Position numbers and translations under genes: made by a program. From contig CALDGV010000166.1 of assembly GCA_937941745.1 (NCBI GenBank), forward strand, positions 1 through 7,096: 7,096 bases of DNA. Reading direction: 5' to 3'. This DNA comes from an uncultured Prosthecobacter sp. Lineage in GTDB: Bacteria; Verrucomicrobiota; Verrucomicrobiia; Verrucomicrobiales; Verrucomicrobiaceae. Below the pieces are notes generated by a model. That model had not been told where the DNA came from. It saw nothing but the letters and a program-made list of their open reading frames with translations, and ran no database searches. Below, one piece after another: positions 1-6,497 of the stretch (position 1 is its first letter; each line of letters begins with the position of its first letter).

Positions 1-1908
1 CGCCAATCCGGCCAGCGACACCGCCGGCGCTTGCGTGAGCACATTCCCCGCAGCCGTCTCCAGCGCCAACTTGAAGGCTGGCAGCGCCAGTTGCAGAGCC
101 GCCAGCGCCGGTCCTGCCTCCGCGCCCAGCCGGCCCTCCGTCAGGCCTTTTTCCACCCGCAGCAACGCCAGCAGCAGCACCGGCAGTTCACCGGCCTCCA
201 AGTTCGGCGCCTCCCGCGCCAGCTCGGTCACCAGAGGCAGCAGCGCCGCCAGGTCCAGCACGCCGCCACCCTCCGCCACCGACGCCATGCCCCACGCCGC
301 CAGCGCCCCAGCGCCCGGGCTCAGCCCCGTCGTCACCGGACGCGCCCCCGATCCCGCCACTGGCTCCGGACGCCCCGCCGCCGTGCCCGCGATCAACCGC
401 CAGGCCTCAGTTTGCAGCACAAGCTGGCGCTGCGCCGCACCCAGCGCCGCCGCCTCCGCTCCGGCAGGCACCATCGTCATCGGCTCCGAAGGCAGTGCAG
501 CAGCCACCGTCCCCAGCGACCCCGCCGCCGCCGCGCCCGAGGCCAGGTTGAAGCGCATCAGCGATCCCTCATATCCCAGCTCCGCCTCAAAGCGCAGCCC
601 GCTGTCCAGCCACACCTCCACTGTGGCGTCCAGGCGCGGATTTCCGAACGCATCCAGCGCCACAAAGAGCGGCCTGCCATTGCCGATGAGCACCTGCGGA
701 TTCCCCGGCACACCGGGGAGCGGGAAGGACTGGCTGAAGCTGAAGGAAAAGCCGTCACGCCGGAGCAAGTCCAGCCGGTCGCCCAGAAACACATCCGGAA
801 ACTCCGGCAGCGGCACCCCGAAGCTCGGCAGCGCGAAGCGCGGCATCACGATGCCGTGGTCCGCCAGCGCACCCTCCAGCCATCGCGCCGTCCAGCGGTC
901 ATGCAGCCGCACCTCCAGGCCCGCCGCCGGGTCCAGCCCGAACGCCGCCGCCAGCGCCCGCGCATCCACCCTGCCAGCGCCCAGCGGCAGCACTGTGGGA
1001 GGCCCGCCGTTTTTCTCCAAAGCCTGCGCAAAGCGCATGGGTGAAAGCGGTCCGAACTGCGCCGAGGCGGTGACAAACTCCAAAACCCACTGCCCGGCCT
1101 CCTGCCGCAAGAGGGCACCCGCCGGAAACTGGATGCGCAGATCCGCCTCACGCCCCAGGGCGCTGGCTCCAGCCGGACGGTAGGCGAATGGCCCCAGATG
1201 GCCCTCCCCATCGATCCTCACCAACTGCCCTGGCAAAGCGGCACCAGTCGCCGGATCCATCGCCTCCAGCCGGTCCGGATCCGCCAGCAGAAAGCCAGTC
1301 AAGGCGCTGGTGGAAGTGTTTCCAGCGGCATCCGCGGCGCGGACCTGGAAAAACCTCGCCGCCTCCTCCGCTCCCATCGGCCCGGCGGGCAGTGAGAAGG
1401 TGTCGCCTTCCTGGGCGACGATGCCCGCGATGTCCGCAAGCTGCGATGCATCCTCTTCTGGCGCCGATGAATACACCACCGCGGTTACGCCCACATTGTC
1501 CGTGACCTCGGATTTCAAAAACAGCATCCGCCCGCCTTGACCACCATCCAGAGCCAGCACGCGGAGATTGGAAATGGTGGGCGCGATCGAATCTGACCCG
1601 CTCCAAGACAACCTCCAGAATCGTCTCAGGGGTCCGCTGCTTTCAGGATCCACCAGCAACATCGGTGCGGCACCACTCACCACATCTTGCACCGTCTCCC
1701 ACCTCAGCAAATCATGGCTTCGCTCAAACTTGAACGTCATGCCCGGCGGACCCTCGACACTCAGACTCCATCCGCCTTCTGCCGAACGCTGAGGCGCTCC
1801 TAGGAAGCGTGGCTGGTTGATTTGTGACCAACCGTTCGTCGCCATGCAGCCGAGAATTGCCAGCATGCGCAGGATGAGCGAGAGCAATCCATGGGCGTTC
1901 AGCTTCAT
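1..1908 (-). CDS. Large secreted protein with Ig-like domain (C-terminus beyond window)
   Basis: An uninterrupted reading frame of 636 codons runs from an ATG at 1908 off the left edge; I checked every in-frame triplet and found no stop. An in-frame TAA directly precedes the ATG, so no upstream extension is possible. Residues 1-29 look like a signal peptide (hydrophobic LLSLILRMLAILG, then polar); M15 is an alternative start and the LGC at 19-21 is only a weak lipobox. Residues 45-100 form the verrucomicrobial module FKFERSHDLLRW ... RRFWRL. Residues 106-204 resemble a bacterial Ig-like/FnIII domain, with APTISNL, TDNVGV (136-141) and AADAAGN (191-197). Residues about 205-455 are mixed beta-like sequence that I cannot name; from about 456 onward the chain is rich in Ala, Leu, Gly and Glu. 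No catalytic motif is visible. Probably a surface or periplasmic structural or adhesive protein; function unknown. No good Shine-Dalgarno precedes the start. Confidence 0.85.
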   Translation of the reverse strand, partial: MKLNAHGLLSLILRMLAILGCMATNGWSQINQPRFLGAPQRSAEGGWSLSVEGPPGMTFKFERSHDLLRWETVQDVVSGAAPMLLVDPESSGPLRRFWRLSWSGSDSIAPTISNLRVLALDGGQGGRMLFLKSEVTDNVGVTAVVYSSAPEEDASQLADIAGIVAQEGDTFSLPAGPMGAEEAARFFQVRAADAAGNTSTSALTGFLLADPDRLEAMDPATGAALPGQLVRIDGEGHLGPFAYRPAGASALGREADLRIQFPAGALLRQEAGQWVLEFVTASAQFGPLSPMRFAQALEKNGGPPTVLPLGAGRVDARALAAAFGLDPAAGLEVRLHDRWTARWLEGALADHGIVMPRFALPSFGVPLPEFPDVFLGDRLDLLRRDGFSFSFSQSFPLPGVPGNPQVLIGNGRPLFVALDAFGNPRLDATVEVWLDSGLRFEAELGYEGSLMRFNLASGAAAAGSLGTVAAALPSEPMTMVPAGAEAAALGAAQRQLVLQTEAWRLIAGTAAGRPEPVAGSGARPVTTGLSPGAGALAAWGMASVAEGGGVLDLAALLPLVTELAREAPNLEAGELPVLLLALLRVEKGLTEGRLGAEAGPALAALQLALPAFKLALETAAGNVLTQAPAVSLAGLA

Positions 1909-2174
1909 TTACTATGAAAAGACAACGTCGGATTCTTACCCCGATCCTCATGTTTTGACAGCAGCATTTTTGGTAATCCAACAGGCGTGAACCTCACCCA
2001 GACTGCGTGTTAGGCGTGAGATGATTCATAATCCCAACGGTTCATGGATCTCCACTAGATTCCTGTTTTGAAGCCCAAGATCCTTCCTTGCGATGGTTTT
2101 TGCCCGACTCAAAATTCACTTTGCCTATGATCCACGTTGGTGGACGCATGGTTTAACCAGAAACTGAATGGGGC
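1909..2174. other. Intergenic region between the secreted protein and the HxlR gene
   Basis: This 266-bp stretch is visibly less GC-rich than its flanks and has no credible gene: reading frames are short on both strands. It must contain the promoter of the leftward gene starting at 1908 and the 3' end of the leftward HxlR transcript. I see no T-tailed hairpin. It holds an 8-bp direct repeat (see 1983-2019), a short hairpin at 2131-2144 (TCCAC-GTTG-GTGGA) without a T-run on either side, and an 11-bp odd palindrome TGGTTTAACCA at 2149-2159. No promoter hexamers could be assigned with confidence. Confidence 0.6.
1983..2019. repeat. Direct repeat of AGGCGTGA, 29-bp period
   Basis: AGGCGTGA occurs at 1983-1990 and again at 2012-2019, a start-to-start distance of 29 bp (nearly three helical turns), 75 bp or more upstream of the secreted-protein start. 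The spacing and position would suit a paired activator or repressor site, but an 8-bp repeat may be chance. Confidence 0.35.
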
Positions 2175-2546
2175 TTACTTTTCTTCAAGATTCGCGCGCG
2201 TGCCCGGCTCCCACTTCAGGCCCCAATCGCGAATGGCGCGGAGGATGGGACGCAGGGCTGCGCCTTTATCGGTGAGCTGATAGGCGAAACGTTTGCTGCC
2301 ATCCTCGGCGGGGATTTGCTGGACGACACCACCATTGAGCAGACGCTCCAAACGATCACTGAGGATGTTCGTCGGGATGCCTTCAGGTGATTCGATGAAG
2401 TCCTTGAAGCGGCTGCGGCCGAGAATGAGGTCGCGGATGATGAGCAGTGTCCATTTGTCGCCAAACAAGTCCAGTCCACAGGCGACGGGGCAGGGTGAAC
2501 GGCGTGCGGAGGCCGCGGCAGGCTTGGCGGATGATTTCCGAGGCAT
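2175..2546 (-). CDS. HxlR-family winged helix-turn-helix transcriptional regulator
   Basis: A 123-residue protein, the usual HxlR length. After a basic, disordered N-terminus come CPVACGLDLFGDKWTLLIIR (19-38), the family hallmark, the recognition-helix region IPTNILSDRLERLLNGGVV (57-75), and a wing ending in YQLTDKG (89-95), with a C-terminal dimerisation helix around RAIRDWGLKW. Cys19 lies where HxlR proteins such as YodB and HypR carry the conserved redox- or electrophile-sensing cysteine; Cys23 is a second one nearby. The ATG at 2546 is supported by AAAGGA six bases upstream; the next in-frame codon triplets lead to a TGA at 2577-2579 without another ATG. It is divergent from the DinB-like gene at 2629, with a palindromic operator between, so it probably represses itself and that gene. 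The inducing signal is not evident; thiol-reactive aldehydes or quinones are an inference from family and neighbours. Confidence 0.93.
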   Translation of the reverse strand: MPRKSSAKPAAASARRSPCPVACGLDLFGDKWTLLIIRDLILGRSRFKDFIESPEGIPTNILSDRLERLLNGGVVQQIPAEDGSKRFAYQLTDKGAALRPILRAIRDWGLKWEPGTRANLEEK

Positions 2547-2552
2547 GGCGCA

Positions 2553-2558
2553 TCCTTT
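2553..2558 (-). promoter_or_regulatory. Ribosome binding site of the HxlR gene
   Basis: On the minus strand AAAGGA sits six bases before the ATG at 2546. It decides the start of the regulator gene and is the clearest Shine-Dalgarno-like site in the window. Confidence 0.6.
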
Positions 2559-2565
2559 CGCAGAT

Positions 2566-2609
2566 TTACTTGCATTTCAAAAGCCTTGTTGCTTGCAATA
2601 TGCAAGTAA
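2566..2609. promoter_or_regulatory. Predicted HxlR operator: palindrome plus upstream half-site
   Basis: The 82-bp divergent region holds a strong dyad. TTGCTTGCA (2589-2597) and TGCAAGTAA (2601-2609) are inverted arms matching at 8 of 9 positions around the 3-bp spacer ATA. A further copy of the left arm, TTACTTGCA, lies at 2566-2574, 23 bp upstream. TTACTTGCAT (2566-2575) and ATGCAAGTAA (2600-2609) are also a perfect 10-bp inverted repeat with a 24-bp spacer. HxlR regulators bind short palindromes in their own divergent promoters as dimers, so this is very likely the site of the neighbouring regulator. It would let one protein control both directions. Exact -35/-10 elements could not be fixed; the TTGCA-type hexamers could themselves overlap -35 boxes. 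Confidence 0.7.
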
Positions 2610-2612
2610 TTA

Positions 2613-2617
2613 GAGGA
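2613..2617 (+). promoter_or_regulatory. Possible ribosome binding site of the DinB-like gene
   Basis: GAGGA lies eleven bases before the ATG at 2629, somewhat far but within the workable range. GAGG could pair with CCTC at 2620-2623 across a 3-base loop, a stem too short to claim as regulatory. Confidence 0.4.
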
Positions 2618-2628
2618 AGCCTCAGCAC

Positions 2629-3216
2629 ATGAAAAACACCCAACACCCCTCCCTTGCGGCTCCGGGAGCCGGATTGCCCGCACCAGAGCTTTGGATAGCC
2701 CGATTGTTGTTTCGCCTGAAAAGGCTGGTTGGCACCCGTGAGGCTTTCACAGCTCGTTTTGAGCGGGAACGCGCTGCCGTACGCGCTTTGCTCGCTACCT
2801 GCGACCCCTCACGACGCAGCGAGCAGGTGCTGATTCCGCGACTGCGCGGTTTGGAGGACAGCAGCCGTTTTTGGTCGGTCTGGATGACCTTGGAGCATCT
2901 GCGCATCACGAATACGGTTTTCGCCACAGTGATCACCTCGCTCGCCCACGGCAAGGTGCCGCCCAAAAAGGCCAGCACGGCCGATGTGAAGCCCCGAAGC
3001 GACGTGACCGCCGATATAGAGTCTGCTTTCGAAAATTCGTGCGAGGCTTTTCTCTCGAAAGTCGCGGGCGTGGCCGATTTAGAGACAACGGTGAAGTATG
3101 CACACCCATGGTTTGGTCCTCTGGATGCGGCAGGCTGGCATGCGCTCGCTGCCGCGCACATGGCCATTCATCGTGCTCAGATTGCGACCATCATCGGCGC
3201 GTTACCCCGCCGGTAA
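2629..3216 (+). CDS. DinB-like / DUF1569-type four-helix-bundle protein
   Basis: A 195-residue cytoplasmic protein without signal peptide or membrane segment. The pattern LEHL (88-91), then HPWFGPL (159-165), then AAHMAIHRAQI (175-185) is that of the DinB/YfiT-like superfamily. His90, His177 and His181 are placed to form the three-histidine metal site of that fold. Members include thiol-dependent S-transferases (bacillithiol, mycothiol) and many uncharacterised stress-induced proteins; which activity this one has cannot be read from sequence. It is the first rightward gene after the HxlR operator and lies 72 bp ahead of the alcohol dehydrogenase, suggesting a possible two-gene transcript controlled by the regulator. 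The ATG at 2629 was taken because it directly follows the operator and a GAGGA box; the first ~20 residues are low-complexity and may be disordered. Confidence 0.75.
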   Translation: MKNTQHPSLAAPGAGLPAPELWIARLLFRLKRLVGTREAFTARFERERAAVRALLATCDPSRRSEQVLIPRLRGLEDSSRFWSVWMTLEHLRITNTVFATVITSLAHGKVPPKKASTADVKPRSDVTADIESAFENSCEAFLSKVAGVADLETTVKYAHPWFGPLDAAGWHALAAAHMAIHRAQIATIIGALPRR

Positions 3217-3288
3217 TCCGCATTCGTTTCGACGGTTGCGAGTTCACGACTCTAAACGTTAGTCCCCTTCAACACTTCCTCGCTCGCC

Positions 3289-4347
3289 ATGCCGCACGCC
3301 AAAGCCTTCGCTGCCACAAGCCCTACTTCGCTCCTCACCTCCACCAGCATCCCACGTCGGGAACCGACCGACCGCGACGTGGAGATCGACATCTTGTTCT
3401 GCGGTGTCTGCCATTCGGATCTGCATCAGGCACGCAATGAGTGGAGCGCGGTGCCGACGACTTATCCGTGCGTGCCGGGGCATGAAATCGTCGGCCGCGT
3501 GACAAAAATCGGCTCCGCAGTCACGAAGCATCGCGTGGGCGACATCGTGGGTGTGGGCTGCCTCGTCGATTCGGATCAAAAATGCCCGAGCTGCGCGGCA
3601 AATCTCGAACAGTTCTGCCCGCACGCCATTTTCACCTACAACTCGCCGGACAAACACGGCACCGCGCCGGTGACCTACGGAGGCTATTCGACCAGTATCG
3701 TCGTGGACGAGCATTTCACGCTGAAGGTGCCCGCAAACCTCAGCCTGGCCGGAGTCGCGCCGCTGCTCTGCGCGGGCATCACGACCTATTCGCCGATCCG
3801 CCGCTGGGGCGACATCAAGGGCAAAAAGGTCGGCGTGGTCGGTCTCGGCGGCCTTGGGCACATGGGCGTGAAGTTCGCCCATGCCTTCGGAGCCCACACC
3901 GTCGTGCTCACGACCTCCGCGGGCAAGAAAGACGACGCGCTGCGACTTGGCGCTGATGAGGTTGTCATCACCCGTGACACGAACGAGATGCAAAAGCACG
4001 CTGGCAGCTTCGATTTCATCATCGACACCGTCTCCGCCGATCACGACATCAACGCTTACCTGAATCTCCTTGTCACCGACGGCACGCTCACGCTCGTCGG
4101 TCTGCCGAGCAATCCGCTCTCCGTGGCCGCGTTTGGCCTGCTGCTTGGCCGCAAACGCCTCGCCGGATCGCTTATCGGCGGCATCGCCGAGACGCAGGAG
4201 ATGCTCGACTTCTGCGGCGCGAATCAAATCGTCTCCGACGTCGAAGTCATCGCCATCCAGCAGATCAACGAAGCCTATGAGCGGCTGCTGAAGTCTGATG
4301 TGAAGTATCGTTTCTCGATCGACATGGCGTCATTGAAGGCGGGCTGA
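3289..4347 (+). CDS. Zinc-dependent NADP(H) alcohol dehydrogenase / aldehyde reductase, YahK/CAD type
   Basis: The 352-residue protein matches E. coli YahK in length and, from memory, very closely in sequence (GVCHSDLHQ, YPCVPGHEIVGRV, APLLCAGITTYSP, GGLGHMG, FDFI, GGIxETQEMLDFC, QINEAYERLLKSDVKYRF). Such medium-chain dehydrogenases reduce a wide range of aldehydes to alcohols with NADPH in the cytoplasm. Catalytic zinc ligands are Cys41, His65, Glu66 and Cys161. The nucleotide-binding loop is GLGGLG (185-190), and TTSAGKK (208-214) after the second strand fits NADP preference. The structural zinc lobe is odd: the usual C-x2-C-x2-C-x7-C reads Asp96, Cys99, Cys102, Cys110, so the first ligand is Asp. 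The gene follows the DinB-like gene in the same direction and may share its HxlR-controlled transcript; no CTTGCA operator copy is seen in the 72-bp gap. No clear Shine-Dalgarno precedes the ATG at 3289. It ends 11 bp from the convergent flavoenzyme gene. Confidence 0.93.
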   Translation: MPHAKAFAATSPTSLLTSTSIPRREPTDRDVEIDILFCGVCHSDLHQARNEWSAVPTTYPCVPGHEIVGRVTKIGSAVTKHRVGDIVGVGCLVDSDQKCPSCAANLEQFCPHAIFTYNSPDKHGTAPVTYGGYSTSIVVDEHFTLKVPANLSLAGVAPLLCAGITTYSPIRRWGDIKGKKVGVVGLGGLGHMGVKFAHAFGAHTVVLTTSAGKKDDALRLGADEVVITRDTNEMQKHAGSFDFIIDTVSADHDINAYLNLLVTDGTLTLVGLPSNPLSVAAFGLLLGRKRLAGSLIGGIAETQEMLDFCGANQIVSDVEVIAIQQINEAYERLLKSDVKYRFSIDMASLKAG

Positions 4348-4358
4348 CAAATTAGATA

Positions 4359-6386
4359 TCACCTCACCTCCGCGCCCTTCTTCAACACCTCCATCTGCAA
4401 CTCGCGCCAAGCCTCCGTGCCGTGGCGGGCTTTCACGGGGTCGATGGTGAGGGTGTCGCCGGCTTCGAGGAGGAGGCGTTGGACTTTCACGGGATCGACG
4501 GCACGCGGGGCGAGGTTTTCTTTGGCGGCGAGAGCGGCGATGGCGCCGACGGCCTGGCCGATGTTTAGCGTGTGGGGTTGCAGGCGGGTGGCACCGTTCA
4601 CCATGCGGCTTTGGCTGAAGTTTTTCTCGGCAGGCAGGAAGCCGTCGATGGTTTCGGGGATGAGGGACTCAAACGGGATGGCGAAGGGGCCGAGGCCGCG
4701 CTCGCCAAACTTGTGAGGGATGTCGCTTTCGAGATCGAGATCGGTTTCGAGCCACTCTTTGCGCATCGACCCGTGGAGGTCGATGGCGTAGTCGCCAAGG
4801 GCCACAGTGTGGCGGAACTGCACCGGCTTCGCCTTCGTGCGCTCGATCTCCGACGGGCGCAGCGTGTGCAGGCCGATGATGCGACGGCTTTCGCGGGTGT
4901 AGGGGATGATGGAGAAATGCACGAGCACCGGGCGGAAGGGAGCGAGCTCCGGCTGCTCTTGGATCCACGCATCGACGGCGGCGACGTGCGAGGGCGTGTC
5001 ATAGCCTTCGTCATTCGCCACGGACCAGTCGGTCTTTCCGAGCACGTTCTGGATGTAGTAGAGCAGTTGCAGCGTCTTCAATTGCATCACGCGATTCATG
5101 GCGAGACGCGCGGCGGGGTTCTCGATCTCGGCGATGGTGGAGTGCACGTCGTTGTTGTAGTTCAGATGCGTGCGCGTGATGACGCTGTTGTCGGCCGGGC
5201 GGGCGCTGTCCGGCATGCCGCGGTAGCCGATGAAGGTGGCCCAGTTCCACGGCTTGGCCTTCAAGTCGATCTTCTCGCCCGCGACGAGCGATTTCGAAAA
5301 CGCGACCTGCACCTTGTCGGTGTAGCCGGGTGGTTTTTCGCGCAGGAGTAACTCCGCCGGCACGCCCTGCGGATACTGTTTCACCACGGCGGTCCAGGTG
5401 TTGGACTGCACGTGGCGTTTCGGGTCGATGGCATCGCTGAGGCAATTGCCCACACGATAGCGGGCTCCGGTGAGCGGGATGACATCGCCCCACTCGGTGG
5501 CATCGACGAGCACCTTGCTGGCGATGCGGCGAGTGCGGCCTGCGTGCGTGATCTCCACGCCGGTGACGGTGTTGCCTTCTTTCGTCACTTTGGAAACGCG
5601 GGCCAGCAGGGCGAGATCGAGCACGCCGCGGCCTTTTGCATCGCCGAGCATGACGTGGAGCAAGCGACGGCCCACGCGTGGCTCCACGGCGACGTGGCCG
5701 TGCCAGTAGGCGGTAAGGTGATTCACGCCGAGCGGTCGGTAATGCGCGGCGATGAGGCCGCAAAGCTCGCGATACAGGCCGCGCTCGCGCACCAGCGTGC
5801 GGCCCTCGTCCATTGAGGTCACGCCTGCGGCCATCGCCTGACCGCCGATCCACTCCGTCTCCTCCAGCAGCAACACACTGGCCCCGAGTCGCGCCGCCTG
5901 CACCGCCGCGCCGACACCGCCCGTGCCCGCACCGGCGATGACGACATCGTAGCTCTCGCGCAGATCATTGAAGTCTGTCGCCTCCAACGGCGTGGCATTC
6001 ACCGACTTCGGTGGGTCGACCGGCAACTGCGCCGCGCCACGACTGAGCACGATGGCCACGTTTTTGCCGACGCACACGCCACCGGGAACGGCCGTCTTCT
6101 TCCAATAATCCGGCGAGCTGAGCACGCGCTGCCGCGTGAGCACCTCCAGCGCCTCATCGAGCGTCTTCACCGGCATCGTGAGCCGGGCGATTTTGATCAA
6201 CAAGGTCGCCACATGCTCGCCATCGCACTTGCCATCCTCCGTCGCATTCGTCCGCCAGTAGTCCGGCGACTCGATCACGCCCTTCTCCGCCAACGCCGCG
6301 AGATCCTCCTCGGTAAACTGCGTGCTGGCGGCATGCACGGTGAGCGTGAGGGCAAGAAAGAGCGAAAAGACAGCGCGGAGGAGCAT
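4359..6386 (-). CDS. Secreted FAD-dependent oxidoreductase with N-terminal SPDYW tandem repeats
   Basis: A 675-residue protein. I chose the ATG at 6386 because it opens a textbook Sec signal peptide (MLLRAVFSLFLALTLTVHA, cleavage near 19-20); the frame could be extended to a TTG at 6458, but that would bury the signal behind 24 residues. No twin arginine is present. Residues 29-119 hold two copies of a small module (SPDYW at 40-44 and 91-95, each followed by a single Cys, 54 and 105). A flavin domain of the FAD_oxidored family follows: strand YDVVIAGAGTGG (146-157), ribose-binding Glu at LLLEE (172-176), then WIGGQ (179-183) and VTSMDE. Near the C-terminus, GFLPAEKNFS ... GATRLQPHTLNIGQAVGA is the second conserved FAD contact region. 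Expected site is the periplasm or surface. Substrate unknown; relatives in Planctomycetota and Verrucomicrobiota are often near carbohydrate-degradation genes. Divergent from the pyruvyl-transferase-like gene, with 111 bp between starts. Confidence 0.9.
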   Translation of the reverse strand: MLLRAVFSLFLALTLTVHAASTQFTEEDLAALAEKGVIESPDYWRTNATEDGKCDGEHVATLLIKIARLTMPVKTLDEALEVLTRQRVLSSPDYWKKTAVPGGVCVGKNVAIVLSRGAAQLPVDPPKSVNATPLEATDFNDLRESYDVVIAGAGTGGVGAAVQAARLGASVLLLEETEWIGGQAMAAGVTSMDEGRTLVRERGLYRELCGLIAAHYRPLGVNHLTAYWHGHVAVEPRVGRRLLHVMLGDAKGRGVLDLALLARVSKVTKEGNTVTGVEITHAGRTRRIASKVLVDATEWGDVIPLTGARYRVGNCLSDAIDPKRHVQSNTWTAVVKQYPQGVPAELLLREKPPGYTDKVQVAFSKSLVAGEKIDLKAKPWNWATFIGYRGMPDSARPADNSVITRTHLNYNNDVHSTIAEIENPAARLAMNRVMQLKTLQLLYYIQNVLGKTDWSVANDEGYDTPSHVAAVDAWIQEQPELAPFRPVLVHFSIIPYTRESRRIIGLHTLRPSEIERTKAKPVQFRHTVALGDYAIDLHGSMRKEWLETDLDLESDIPHKFGERGLGPFAIPFESLIPETIDGFLPAEKNFSQSRMVNGATRLQPHTLNIGQAVGAIAALAAKENLAPRAVDPVKVQRLLLEAGDTLTIDPVKARHGTEAWRELQMEVLKKGAEVR
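6030..6302 (-). repeat. Two tandem SPDYW modules inside the flavoenzyme gene
   Basis: Residues 29-68 and 80-119 of the flavoprotein align as a duplicated unit: L-x2-L-x3-(G/R)V(I/L)x-SPDYW(R/K)-x2-A-x3-G-x-C-x-G-x2-VA. SPDYW starts are 51 residues apart. The pattern recalls GVI-x-SPDYW repeats that I remember in Firmicutes and phage lytic or surface proteins, and the overall helix-loop-helix length resembles an SLH-like unit; that relation is unverified. One cysteine per copy could form a disulfide after export. Confidence 0.7.
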
Positions 6387-6424
6387 GGATGAAACTGGAG
6401 CAGGTGAATGCTTGACGCAAAAGC

Positions 6425-6450
6425 CTGTGACACAGATCCCGATCCGGATC
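6425..6450. promoter_or_regulatory. Two adjacent palindromes in the divergent promoter region
   Basis: Between the starts of the flavoenzyme gene (6386, leftward) and the pyruvyl-transferase-like gene (6498, rightward) lie CTGTG-A-CACAG (6425-6435, perfect odd palindrome) and GATCCGGATC (6441-6450, perfect 10-bp palindrome). Their centres are about 15 bp apart. Either could bind a dimeric regulator acting on both genes, but no regulator gene is adjacent and short palindromes occur by chance. No clear -35/-10 pair could be assigned. Confidence 0.35.
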
Positions 6451-6497
6451 ACTTTCAAAGTTGTCTCACTTGTCGTTCCCGCTTTTCTCTACCCGCC

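Noticed and set aside
31..1183. Long plus-strand reading frames opposite the secreted-protein gene
   Set aside because: Their translations are Arg/Gln/His- or Ser/Ala/Pro-rich low-complexity sequence with no domain; they exist because the opposing GC-rich coding frame leaves few stops. The minus-strand frame encodes signal peptide and recognisable domains.
1955..1960. TTGACA, a perfect -35 hexamer on the plus strand
   Set aside because: No -10-like hexamer lies 16-18 bp downstream and no rightward gene follows before 2629.
2131..2144. Hairpin TCCAC-GTTG-GTGGA as a terminator of the HxlR gene
   Set aside because: Only 5 bp of stem and no T-run after it on either strand.
2613..2623. GAGG-AAG-CCTC mini-hairpin hiding the DinB-like gene's ribosome binding site
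   Set aside because: A 4-bp stem with a 3-base loop is too weak and too likely by chance to call a regulatory structure.
3259..4227. Minus-strand frame of about 320 codons across the dehydrogenase gene
   Set aside because: It is antisense to an unmistakable YahK-type dehydrogenase and its translation shows no family motif.
4335..4380. Hairpin between the convergent dehydrogenase and flavoenzyme genes as a shared terminator
   Set aside because: Only about 5 bp (GAAGG/CCTTC) can pair over a loop of more than 30 bases, inside coding sequence on both sides, without a T-run.
4572..5351. Plus-strand frame of about 260 codons within the flavoenzyme gene
   Set aside because: Antisense shadow; the opposing frame has conserved FAD_oxidored motifs along its whole length.
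6387..6458. TTG start adding 24 residues to the flavoenzyme
   Set aside because: No ribosome binding site supports it and it would hide the well-formed signal peptide that begins at the ATG at 6386.
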